NCBI GenBank assembly: GCA_031556275.1 | Contig: JAVBTG010000111.1 | Coordinates: 1 to 14,428, forward strand | Reading direction: 5' to 3' | DNA: 14,428 nt | Source: JAKPNF01 sp031556275 | GTDB lineage: Bacteria; Verrucomicrobiota; Verrucomicrobiia; Opitutales; JAKPNF01 | Shown here: piece after piece, positions 1 to 5,501 of the stretch | Numbering within the stretch: the stretch's first letter is position 1 | Layout: every line of letters starts with the position of its first letter | Made by a program: the position numbers and the translations under genes | The notes under the pieces: generated by a model | Seen by the model: only the letters and a program-made list of their open reading frames with translations | What the model was told of the DNA's origin: nothing | The model's database searches: none

Positions 1-2023
1 GCAGCGTGCCCGCGACATCCAAGGTAGCCCCGCCGTTCACGTTGATGCGGCCCGCCTCAAGCGTCCCATTCGGGCCGACGGTGATGAGTGTGGAAGTGGC
101 CCCCGCCGCGGAGTTGGTGCTCATCGTCAGGAAGTTGCCGATCGTCAGCTTGCCGCCGGTGATGTGCATCGTGGCCGAAGTGGTGAGCCCGCTTGCCGAC
201 GCCCCGCCCAAGGACGCCTGTTTGGCCCAGACCGTGCCACCGCTTTGGGTGTAGGTGGCGGTTGCGCCCGCGCTGGCGGCTTTATTCGCCAGGCTGATCT
301 CGCTGGAGATGCTGACGGTGCCGCCCGAGATTGCCACATTGCTCACGCCGCCCGCCAGCACGCCAATATTCATCTCCGTCGCCGAAAGCGAGCCGCCGCG
401 GACGGTCAAGGCACCGTCGGCGGTGTTGATCCTTCCGGTGCTGACGGTGGAGCCGGCGCTCGTGTAGAAGAAATTCGCGGCGATTTCGCCGTCGCCGGGC
501 GTCAACCCCGCGCCCACGTTGATATTGGTCGCCGAAATGGTGCCGTCGCGCATCACGCTGATCGTTTGGGCCGTTAATTTGCCCGTGCCGCTGACATGCG
601 CCTGCGCGGAGGCCGTCCCGTTGTTGCGGCTGGCCCCGACGTTGAAGAAGGTGTCGGAAATCAGCGAGCCGCCGGTGAGATTGAGGACGGCCTTGGTTGT
701 GACGCTGTCGGTGTTGTTCGAGCCGACATAAATTTCCATCGCCCGCACGCTGCCGCCGGACTGGTCCCATTGGGCGCTGGTGCTGGCGTTGGTCACCATC
801 GTGGAGAGATTCAGGGTGCCGGAAATGGAAACCGTACCGCCCGTGATGGACACGGTGCCGGAGCCCCCGGCCGCGCGACCGATCAAGAAATTGCCGGTCG
901 ACAGCGTGCCGCCGGTGACGGAAACCGTGCCAGAGGCCCCCGCCGCGTCGGCGATCGAGATGTTGGCGGTGTAATAAGAGGCGCTATCGGCCACAGACAG
1001 CGTGCCCGTGGCCTTGATGCCATGGCCGACATAGGTGTCGCCGGAGAAAGTGGCCTGCGAATTTTCGGCGACGCTGAAATAACCGTAACTGACGTCCGTG
1101 TTGTGTGATGTGCCGCCGATTTGGGCGTTATTGCCATCGTAGGTTCCGTATCCCAACAGTGAGACGGTTCCGGAAGCCCCCGTGCGGTTCCCTAGGATGG
1201 TGTAATTGGTGGCGGTGAAGCTGCCCGATCCCGTGACGGTCAGCGTGCCCCTGCTGCCGTCTGTGTCGCCGATGATCGTGCGGCCCGAGCTTGCGGAGCC
1301 CTCTTCTTCCACGTTGAAAAAGGCCTCACTGCCTCCGAGCCTGCCGATGGTGAGAAAGCTGCTGCCTATGTTGGTGCGAAAAGAGGCCTGCCCTTTGACC
1401 GTCATGGTCGCGATGGCAGAGCCATAGGAGGATGTGTTGGCGTTTCCAATATTGGTGGCCCCCGCCACATACATGGTCGTGGTTCCGTCGAGCGTGAGGT
1501 AGCCGTTGGATGTTCCCTGCGCCGTTTCCGTGGCCCCCGCGGTGTTGATAAGCAGACTGCCGAGCACTTCGACGGTGGCGTTGGCGGCGGTGAAGGACCC
1601 GCTGGCGGCCCGCCCCGAGATGTTCATGTTTGCGCTGACATTGAGCGTCCCGCCGGTCATGTCGAGGAAACCGCGGGTGCTGTCGGTGCCGCCGAGAGTG
1701 ACGTCGCTGAGCACATTGAGGGTACCGCTTTGTATGTAGATGCCGGAGTCTTCACCTGTCCAACTGCGGTTTCGCAGGGTGATTCCGCCTGTGGTGTAGC
1801 TCGCGTAATCGTCGAAGACGAGCCAGCAACCGTCGGCGTTGGAGGACAGGATGTTCGCCTCAGATATATTTGGATTTGGGTCCTCCGCGCTTATGGGTTG
1901 AGGGCCCCATACGGCCGCGCTGCTTGTGCCGGGAGGAAAGAAAGCATTGGCGGCGTAAGTGATAGGCGCAAACGTTAGCGCACAGAGAGTAAGCACGCCT
2001 ATGGATGGTCGCTTTATATTCAT
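1..2023 (-). CDS. Secreted beta-strand-repeat (autotransporter/adhesin-like) protein, N-terminal part
   Basis: The reverse strand is open from an ATG at 2023 to the left edge: 674 complete codons with no stop, so the 3' end lies outside the window. AGGAGG sits 10 bases upstream and fixes the start. Residues 1-24 form a signal peptide (hydrophobic core GVLTLCALTFAP, likely cut after ITYA). The rest is almost free of Lys and Cys and rich in Gly, Ser, Thr, Ala, Asn and Val. It is built of degenerate units of about 24-26 residues of the form GT(V/L)(S/T)(V/I)xGG(T/S), for example starting at residues 259, 285, 340, 365 and 389. This is typical of right-handed beta-helix proteins and of the autotransporter-associated beta-strand repeat proteins common in Verrucomicrobiota. 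Its likely role is a surface or secreted passenger. No catalytic residues can be seen. The C-terminus, which would show PEP-CTERM or an autotransporter barrel, is missing. It is transcribed away from the sugar locus. Confidence 0.88.
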   Translation of the reverse strand, partial: MNIKRPSIGVLTLCALTFAPITYAANAFFPPGTSSAAVWGPQPISAEDPNPNISEANILSSNADGCWLVFDDYASYTTGGITLRNRSWTGEDSGIYIQSGTLNVLSDVTLGGTDSTRGFLDMTGGTLNVSANMNISGRAASGSFTAANATVEVLGSLLINTAGATETAQGTSNGYLTLDGTTTMYVAGATNIGNANTSSYGSAIATMTVKGQASFRTNIGSSFLTIGRLGGSEAFFNVEEEGSASSGRTIIGDTDGSRGTLTVTGSGSFTATNYTILGNRTGASGTVSLLGYGTYDGNNAQIGGTSHNTDVSYGYFSVAENSQATFSGDTYVGHGIKATGTLSVADSASYYTANISIADAAGASGTVSVTGGTLSTGNFLIGRAAGGSGTVSITGGTVSISGTLNLSTMVTNASTSAQWDQSGGSVRAMEIYVGSNNTDSVTTKAVLNLTGGSLISDTFFNVGASRNNGTASAQAHVSGTGKLTAQTISVMRDGTISATNINVGAGLTPGDGEIAANFFYTSAGSTVSTGRINTADGALTVRGGSLSATEMNIGVLAGGVSNVAISGGTVSISSEISLANKAASAGATATYTQSGGTVWAKQASLGGASASGLTTSATMHITGGKLTIGNFLTMSTNSAAGATSTLITVGPNGTLEAGRINVNGGATLDVAGTL

Positions 2024-2033
2024 TTTGGGGTAT

Positions 2034-2039
2034 CCTCCT
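2034..2039 (-). promoter_or_regulatory. Consensus Shine-Dalgarno of the beta-repeat protein
   Basis: On the reverse strand AGGAGG lies 10 bases before the ATG at 2023. It is the only full-consensus ribosome binding site in the window. Most genes of the plus-strand cluster have a weak site or none. Confidence 0.8.
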
Positions 2040-2081
2040 AGTTTTGTGTTGCTCTGGAAACAGATAAAACGCGGGAAAGAA

Positions 2082-2091
2082 CGAATATTCG
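2082..2091. promoter_or_regulatory. Palindrome CGAATATTCG in the leader of the beta-repeat gene
   Basis: A perfect 10-base palindrome lies between the promoter candidate and the ribosome binding site of the beta-repeat gene. Its core GAATATTC is the same as in the three TGAATATTCA palindromes at 2967, 3032 and 3080. It may be a site for the same regulator. That link is inference, and AT-rich palindromes of this size can arise by chance. Confidence 0.3.
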
Positions 2092-2110
2092 CTTTTGCTT
2101 TTTCGGCCTC

Positions 2111-2139
2111 TTTTTAGAACGGAATGGCGTGTGTTGCAA
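2111..2139 (-). promoter_or_regulatory. Sigma-70-like promoter candidate of the beta-repeat gene
   Basis: On the reverse strand TTGCAA (2139-2134) and TAAAAA (2116-2111) are separated by 17 bases, each matching the consensus at four of six positions. Transcription would begin near 2104 and give a leader of about 80 bases. A second candidate is a perfect TATAAT at 2248-2243 on the same strand, but it has no good -35 element and would give a leader of over 200 bases. Confidence 0.35.
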
Positions 2140-2146
2140 GAAAAAT

Positions 2147-2170
2147 AATTGCGCAATTCTGCGCAAATCA
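2147..2170. promoter_or_regulatory. Operator-like palindrome AATTGCGCAATT with a 10-base phased repeat
   Basis: AATTGCGCAATT (2147-2158) is a perfect 12-base palindrome with a central CG, the symmetry seen in many LacI-family operators. The block GCGCAATTCT (2151) is followed directly by the similar block GCGCAAATCA (2161), and GTGCAA recurs at 2178. The site abuts the -35 candidate of the beta-repeat gene, a place where a bound protein could act on transcription. No specific regulator can be named. Confidence 0.4.
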
Positions 2171-2396
2171 GCGAGTTGTGCAATTTTTTATGATCAAGTG
2201 ACGCTGAGTGTTTCTGGGAAAGCCTTAGCGATGTTGAAGATGATTATATAAGTTTTTAAATGCCTTTTTTTATCAAAAATAAGATTGAGCGTGTTCGTAT
2301 GTTTTGACGGGATGGAATATTCGGGGAAATTGATGATTTTTCATGAAGACAGGCAGAGAGGATTGAACGTTCGCTAGGCGTTTTTTTGGGATACGC

Positions 2397-2426
2397 TTGC
2401 CAATTCCCCGGAAATTTGGCTACGCT
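2397..2426 (+). promoter_or_regulatory. Promoter candidate for tRNA-Thr
   Basis: TTGCCA (2397-2402) and TACGCT (2421-2426) are 18 bases apart. Transcription would start near 2433, giving a tRNA leader of about 49 bases. The leader contains a hairpin (CGTCT at 2439-2443 with AGACG at 2448-2452) and a T-run ending just before the mature 5' end. RNase P would be expected to remove it. Confidence 0.45.
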
Positions 2427-2481
2427 AAAACTTCTTTGCGTCTGTTGAGACGAAAGACGCGCCCCTTTCGGCGTTTTTTTT

Positions 2482-2557
2482 GCCGGGTTAGCTCAGTTGG
2501 TAGAGCAACTGATTTGTAATCAGTAGGTCGTCGGTTCGAGTCCGACCCCCGGCTCCA
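2482..2557 (+). tRNA. tRNA-Thr (anticodon UGU)
   Basis: A 76-base cloverleaf with an encoded CCA end. The acceptor is GCCGGGT with CCCCGGC, the D stem is GCTC/GAGC and the T arm is GTCGG-TTCGAGT-CCGAC. The anticodon stem ACTGA/TCAGT closes the loop TTTGTAA, with anticodon TGT at 2515-2517. The D-arm to anticodon region resembles bacterial tRNA-Thr(UGU). The seventh acceptor pair is a U-C mismatch and the discriminator base is T. No repeat of the tRNA 3' end was seen in the window, so there is no sign that it serves as an integration site here. Confidence 0.97.
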
Positions 2558-2601
2558 GCTCTTTTATCCCCCGCGGGTCCAAGGACTTTTTTGGTTAGGC
2601 G

Positions 2602-2817
2602 TCAGCTCGCCCCCTTGAATCGTGCGGCGTCGACGATAGACCAGATGTGGGGAATTAGCCCCACAAACCAGAAGACGAGCGTGCCGTAGAACAGTCCGGT
2701 TGCCAGAAAGAAAACAAGTGCCTTGAGCAGTTCTCCCTGAACGAGCTGTCCCAGCCCGGGGATGAAAAAACTGCATACGGCGGCGATGACGTTCCCTGTG
2801 GATCCTGCGGTGGTCAT
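2602..2817 (-). CDS. Small integral membrane protein (71 aa)
   Basis: The 71-residue protein has an N-terminal hydrophobic segment (about residues 9-20) leading into the turn PGLGQLVQGE (20-29). A second long hydrophobic stretch follows (about 31-57), and the tail WSIVDAARFKG is polar. This pattern belongs to a widespread family of small bacterial membrane proteins carrying a PGxGQ(L/F)xxG turn and a WxIxDA end, related in style to TM2-type proteins. Their function is not established. The start has no ribosome binding site at normal distance: GGAG lies 15 bases upstream. A -10-like TATATT close upstream suggests a leaderless or nearly leaderless message. It is transcribed away from the sugar cluster and shows no functional link to it. 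Confidence 0.8.
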   Translation of the reverse strand: MTTAGSTGNVIAAVCSFFIPGLGQLVQGELLKALVFFLATGLFYGTLVFWFVGLIPHIWSIVDAARFKGAS

Positions 2818-2826
2818 GATAGGGGT

Positions 2827-2855
2827 AATATACTCCGGTTTTTGTGAAAACTAAA
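2827..2855 (-). promoter_or_regulatory. Promoter candidate of the small membrane protein
   Basis: On the reverse strand TATATT (2832-2827) matches the -10 consensus at five of six positions. A weak -35 element, TTTAGT (2855-2850), lies 17 bases further upstream. Transcription would begin around 2820, only about three bases before the start codon at 2817. Confidence 0.35.
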
Positions 2856-2963
2856 ACCAACCGATGCGCTTTGGCGCCAATGGAGGTTGCGAGGGTGATT
2901 GGTGGCCGTTTTTTTGAAAAAAAATATGCGGTTGCAGGTGTTATTCGCGTGGTGATTATGTTG

Positions 2964-2979
2964 TCATGAATATTCATGA
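2964..2979. promoter_or_regulatory. Operator candidate 1, palindrome TCATGAATATTCATGA
   Basis: A perfect 16-base palindrome, the longest of the three sites sharing the core TGAATATTCA. It is the most distal from the cluster's promoter candidate at 3123. The symmetry indicates binding by a dimer. The LacI-family protein encoded at 5502 is the only regulator in the window and so the first candidate (inference). Confidence 0.45.
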
Positions 2980-2988
2980 AAATATAAA

Positions 2989-3006
2989 ATTGATTCGTCG
3001 ATCAAT
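2989..3006. promoter_or_regulatory. Inverted repeat ATTGAT-N6-ATCAAT
   Basis: Perfect 6-base arms flank the spacer TCGTCG, giving an 18-base symmetric site between operator candidates 1 and 2. The sequence differs from the TGAATATTCA sites, so it may bind a second factor. Confidence 0.35.
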
Positions 3007-3031
3007 CGTAAAAATAGGCTTTTTGTTTTTT

Positions 3032-3041
3032 TGAATATTCA
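3032..3041. promoter_or_regulatory. Operator candidate 2, palindrome TGAATATTCA
   Basis: A perfect 10-base palindrome whose centre is 65 bases from that of candidate 1 and 48 bases from that of candidate 3. Confidence 0.42.
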
Positions 3042-3079
3042 TTTAATTTTAGAGTAAAAAAGCTGCGATTTTAGAGTCG

Positions 3080-3089
3080 TGAATATTCA
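3080..3089. promoter_or_regulatory. Operator candidate 3, palindrome TGAATATTCA
   Basis: A perfect 10-base palindrome about 33 bases upstream of the -35 candidate at 3123. It is followed by further ATTCA half-sites at 3097-3101 and 3108-3112. Its position suits either activation or repression by looping to the other copies. Confidence 0.42.
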
Positions 3090-3122
3090 TATTTAAATTC
3101 ATAAAAAATTCAAAAAAATATA

Positions 3123-3151
3123 TTGACGACAGGGGTGTGGCTACATAGCTT
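3123..3151 (+). promoter_or_regulatory. Promoter candidate of the plus-strand cluster
   Basis: TTGACG (3123-3128, five of six consensus bases) is followed after 17 bases by TAGCTT (3146-3151, a poorer -10). Transcription would start near 3158, leaving a leader of roughly 57 bases before the ATG at 3215. The weak -10 would fit a promoter that needs help or is regulated. Confidence 0.42.
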
Positions 3152-3159
3152 TTGGGGCG

Positions 3160-3185
3160 TTCCCCTGCGCGCTTTTCCCCTGCGC
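3160..3185 (+). repeat. Duplicated leader element TTCCCCTGCGC
   Basis: TTCCCCTGCGC occurs at 3160-3170 and again at 3175-3185, a period of 15 bases. GGGG at 3154-3157 could pair with CCCC in either copy, so the early transcript could form two alternative hairpins if transcription begins at or before 3154. The second copy is followed by a run of T. The effect on expression is unknown. Confidence 0.5.
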
Positions 3186-3214
3186 TTTTTTATCACCCCT
3201 CTTATTGAATTTTT

Positions 3215-4609
3215 ATGAAAACTACCTGTCATCGTCGTTCGTTCTTGAAGCATGCCGCCGCATTGGGGGCGGGGGCGTGGTTGTGTGGGGCAAAGACAAT
3301 GGCGGCAGAGCCTCCGAAAAAGGACGCCTCCAACGTGAAGGAGCTGGAATTCGATGTCGTGGTGGTGGGCGCGGGGACGGGCGGGGTGCCCGCTGCGATC
3401 GCCGCCGCCCGCATGGGTGCGAAAGTCGCGCTCGTTGAGCAGGACAACTGCATCGGCGGGGCGCCGGTGAACATGTTTGTCACCTTTTTGTACGGCAAGC
3501 ACCGCAACGGCATTTACGGCGAGATGCTCGACGAACTGAACGCCCGCGGCGAGATGTGCGGGAAGCCGCTGGAGAATTTCAACCGCGGCGTCGACGGCCG
3601 CAGCCATTGGCATTTGCCTTCCTCCTACATGCGCGTGCTCAACCGGATGGTGGCCGCCGAAAAGAACATCACGCTGCTGACCGACACGCGCATAAGCGGT
3701 GTGTTGCTCGATGAAAAGGGGGCGCGCCCGCGCGTGACCGGGGTGGAGACGGTCGTCGGGGCCTATCCGCTGCGCCTGCGCGCGAAGGTGGTTGTGGATG
3801 CCACGGGCACGGGCCTCGTCGGCGAACTGGCCGGGTGCGAGTGCCGCTATGGCCGCGAATCGAAGGCGATGTACGGCGAATCTTACGCCCCCGACGTTGC
3901 GGACGACGTGGTGCAGCCCCTCACGCTCATGTACGTGGCGCAGGCGTTGCGCCCCGACGCGAAGATTGATTTCAAATCCCTTGCAAACGTCTCGCTCGTC
4001 AAGCCCAACTTGGGGTGGAAGGCGCAGGGCGAGCTGGCCAAGCAGAAGAAAAACACACAGGCCTACCTGTGCTGGGGCGCGACGGTGCATTGCAAAGACA
4101 CCCGCGACCCGGCGCAGATCGGGCAGGGGTATGCCGCCGCGATGGCGAAGGCAGAGGATGATCTTTTCCGCCTATTGGAGGCGGGGTATTCCGTGCAGTT
4201 GGCCCCCAAAATCGGGTTGCGCGAGTGCCGCCGCATCATCGGCGACCATGTGATCACGCAGGGCGATCTGGAGAGCGGAAAATTGCCGGAGGACACTATC
4301 GCCTTGGGCGATTACCCGTTGGATATCTGGGGGCAGTCCGTGAACCACAAGCTGCCGCTGTACGGCATTCCCTACCGCGCGCTGGTGGCCAAAGACGTGG
4401 AAGGGCTGTTGGTTGCCGGAAAAAGCATCAGCGGCACGCATGTGGCCATGGCGGCTTACCGCGTGCAGTCCATCGTCGGCCCCACGGGGCAGGCGGTCGG
4501 CACGGCCGCCGCGATCGCCGCGCAAAAAAATATTTCATTGCACGCGATGCCCATTGGGGAATTGCGCGCGCACCTTGTCAAAGCCGGAACGATCACTGAG
4601 GAAACCTGA
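3215..4609 (+). CDS. Tat-exported FAD-dependent oxidoreductase
   Basis: The 464-residue protein begins with a twin-arginine signal (RRSFLK at residues 7-12, then an Ala/Gly-rich hydrophobic stretch and MAAE near 29-32). It should therefore be exported already folded with its cofactor. The dinucleotide-binding motif VVVVGAGTGGVPAA lies at about 48-61, ending in an acidic residue after the second strand (VALVE, 71-75). A second FAD motif, VVVDATGTGLVGELAG, is at 192-207. The C-terminal FAD contact region LLVAGKSISGTHVA starts near residue 398. This is the layout of the FAD_oxidored family (PF12831), whose members in Verrucomicrobiota, Planctomycetota and Bacteroidota often sit in polysaccharide loci. 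Some are labelled xanthan-lyase-like without good evidence. The substrate is unknown; oxidation of a released sugar is inference. Its start has no clear ribosome binding site. It is the first gene of the cluster, followed after 3 bases by the pseudopilin-like gene. Confidence 0.88.
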   Translation: MKTTCHRRSFLKHAAALGAGAWLCGAKTMAAEPPKKDASNVKELEFDVVVVGAGTGGVPAAIAAARMGAKVALVEQDNCIGGAPVNMFVTFLYGKHRNGIYGEMLDELNARGEMCGKPLENFNRGVDGRSHWHLPSSYMRVLNRMVAAEKNITLLTDTRISGVLLDEKGARPRVTGVETVVGAYPLRLRAKVVVDATGTGLVGELAGCECRYGRESKAMYGESYAPDVADDVVQPLTLMYVAQALRPDAKIDFKSLANVSLVKPNLGWKAQGELAKQKKNTQAYLCWGATVHCKDTRDPAQIGQGYAAAMAKAEDDLFRLLEAGYSVQLAPKIGLRECRRIIGDHVITQGDLESGKLPEDTIALGDYPLDIWGQSVNHKLPLYGIPYRALVAKDVEGLLVAGKSISGTHVAMAAYRVQSIVGPTGQAVGTAAAIAAQKNISLHAMPIGELRAHLVKAGTITEET

Positions 4610-4612
4610 GCG

Positions 4613-5425
4613 ATGACCCAAAACGCACACCGCCGCGCTTTCACGCTGATCGAACTGCTCAGCGTGATCGCCATCGTCGCCATTTTGGCCGCGATTCTGA
4701 TTCCGGCCATCGGCGGGACGCTGTCCCGTGTGCGGCTGGCCAAATGCGTGGCGAATCTCTCCGCGATCGGGTCGGGTGTGTTTTTGTACGCGGCGGAAAA
4801 CCACGGGCGTTTTCCCGGGCATGGCGCCAACGGGGCCAACGGCGAGACGGGGGCGGGGCAACGCTGGCATCAAAAAGCAGCCGCCTATATGGATTTGGGA
4901 CTCGAGACCAAGTGCGTGCGCGCCTCCGGTCAGACGGACGAGTCCGTCGCCGTGCGGGTGGCCGAGTCGGCCTCCGAGCCCGCCGTTTTCCACTGCCCCG
5001 AAGTCGAGCCGGAATACTATACGGGCAACACCCCGCGCAATGCCGGCTTGGGCATTTATCGCAGCAATCTCAACGTGATCACGCGTACCACCTACGGCCT
5101 TTCGCTGGCGGAGGTCAGTTATCCGGCGCAGACGGTTTTGTTGGCGGACACCTATTGCGGTTCGGACTTGGCGGACAAATCGAGCATCGTTTCGGGGCCA
5201 AACATGGCGGCGAACGCCCCGCCTTACCCGCTGAACGCCAGCGGCCCTTGCGCCAACCATCGGCCTGACGGCAACCCTGCCGCCGACCCCCAAGGGGCGG
5301 GGTTATGCCCCATGCTGTTTGCCGACGGGCATGCGGAGGCGGTGGAATTATCGGAACTGCGCCCTTGGCAGGATTGCATCACCAGCGGCAAGCGCCCGAC
5401 CAGGCGCATAACGATGGTTCCTTGA
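4613..5425 (+). CDS. Type II pseudopilin-like protein with prepilin N-methylation signal
   Basis: The 270-residue protein starts with a short basic leader and the prepilin signal RRAFTLIELLSVIAIVAILA (residues 7-26). Cleavage would fall between Ala9 and Phe10, with the conserved Glu at position 5 of the mature protein. The hydrophobic N-terminal helix is followed by a globular domain. Near the end is FADGHAE (236-242), the mark of the prepilin-type processing-associated H-X9-DG family that is expanded in Verrucomicrobiota and Planctomycetota. Here the upstream His (216) is 21 residues from the DG, so the usual nine-residue spacing is enlarged by about 12. Such proteins may build pseudopili of type II secretion-like systems, but their role is poorly known. 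Its ATG is 3 bases after the oxidoreductase stop, suggesting coupled translation. No other secretion genes are in the window. Confidence 0.87.
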   Translation: MTQNAHRRAFTLIELLSVIAIVAILAAILIPAIGGTLSRVRLAKCVANLSAIGSGVFLYAAENHGRFPGHGANGANGETGAGQRWHQKAAAYMDLGLETKCVRASGQTDESVAVRVAESASEPAVFHCPEVEPEYYTGNTPRNAGLGIYRSNLNVITRTTYGLSLAEVSYPAQTVLLADTYCGSDLADKSSIVSGPNMAANAPPYPLNASGPCANHRPDGNPAADPQGAGLCPMLFADGHAEAVELSELRPWQDCITSGKRPTRRITMVP

Positions 5426-5430
5426 AGATT

Positions 5431-5448
5431 TTATTATTCATGTAATAA
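5431..5448. promoter_or_regulatory. Inverted repeat TTATTA-N6-TAATAA before lacI-type gene
   Basis: Six-base arms (seven if the flanking T at 5430 and A at 5449 are counted) surround TTCATG in the 76-base gap after the pseudopilin-like gene. The pairing is too weak for a good terminator. An operator or AT-rich promoter region for the regulator gene is more likely. TTGAAG at 5422 and ATAAAT at 5445 could form a poor promoter with 17-base spacing. Confidence 0.35.
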
Positions 5449-5491
5449 ATACACAACTCGCTCATAATTAAATCTTAAAAAACAAATTTAC

Positions 5492-5495
5492 GAGG
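5492..5495 (+). promoter_or_regulatory. Ribosome binding site GAGG of the LacI-family gene
   Basis: GAGG lies 6 bases before the ATG at 5502. It favours this start over the internal ATGs at 5511, 5514 and 5559, none of which has a comparable site. Confidence 0.55.
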
Positions 5496-5501
5496 CTATC
5501 C

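Larger units (their letters stand above)
2024..2481. other. AT-rich intergenic region between the beta-repeat gene and tRNA-Thr
   Basis: No convincing coding region lies here. The AT-rich stretch holds the promoter and palindromes of the beta-repeat gene on the left and the tRNA promoter on the right. A further GAATATTC core is at 2315-2322. A plus-strand TATAAG at 2246 next to a T-run hints at another transcript, but no matching -35 element or defined product is visible. Confidence 0.5.
2818..3214. other. AT-rich control region upstream of the sugar-utilisation cluster
   Basis: No gene can be supported in this stretch of nearly 400 bases between divergent genes. From about 2930 to 3125 it is strongly AT-rich, in contrast to the GC-rich genes around it. 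It holds the palindrome TTGGCGCCAA at 2871-2880, three TGAATATTCA palindromes, the inverted repeat ATTGAT-N6-ATCAAT, a promoter candidate and a duplicated 11-base leader element. It is the natural control region of the plus-strand cluster. Confidence 0.65.

Noticed and set aside
6..1978. Many plus-strand open frames of 60-170 codons across the first 2 kb
   Set aside because: They are antisense to the continuous beta-repeat frame, which has a signal peptide, a consensus ribosome binding site and regular repeats. The plus-strand products are of low complexity and have no recognisable domain.
2530..2600. Prophage or genomic-island attachment site at the 3' end of tRNA-Thr
   Set aside because: No second copy of the tRNA end, integrase or mobile gene is visible in the window.
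2565..2600. Intrinsic terminator after tRNA-Thr (GTCCAAGGAC followed by T-run)
   Set aside because: The stem is very short with a loop of two to four bases, so a working terminator is not supported.
2564..2977. 137-codon minus-strand frame overlapping the small membrane protein
   Set aside because: Its product has no coherent hydrophobic or domain pattern and runs across the AT-rich control region. The 71-residue frame matches a familiar membrane-protein pattern.
2930..3115. CRISPR array suggested by repeated GAATATTCA in AT-rich DNA
   Set aside because: The repeats are only 10 bases with unequal spacing (65 and 48), and no cas gene is nearby. Operator sites explain them better.
3110..4090. 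326-codon minus-strand open frame opposite the FAD oxidoreductase
   Set aside because: Its His/Arg-rich composition is typical of the antisense of GC-rich genes. The plus-strand frame has a Tat signal and FAD motifs.
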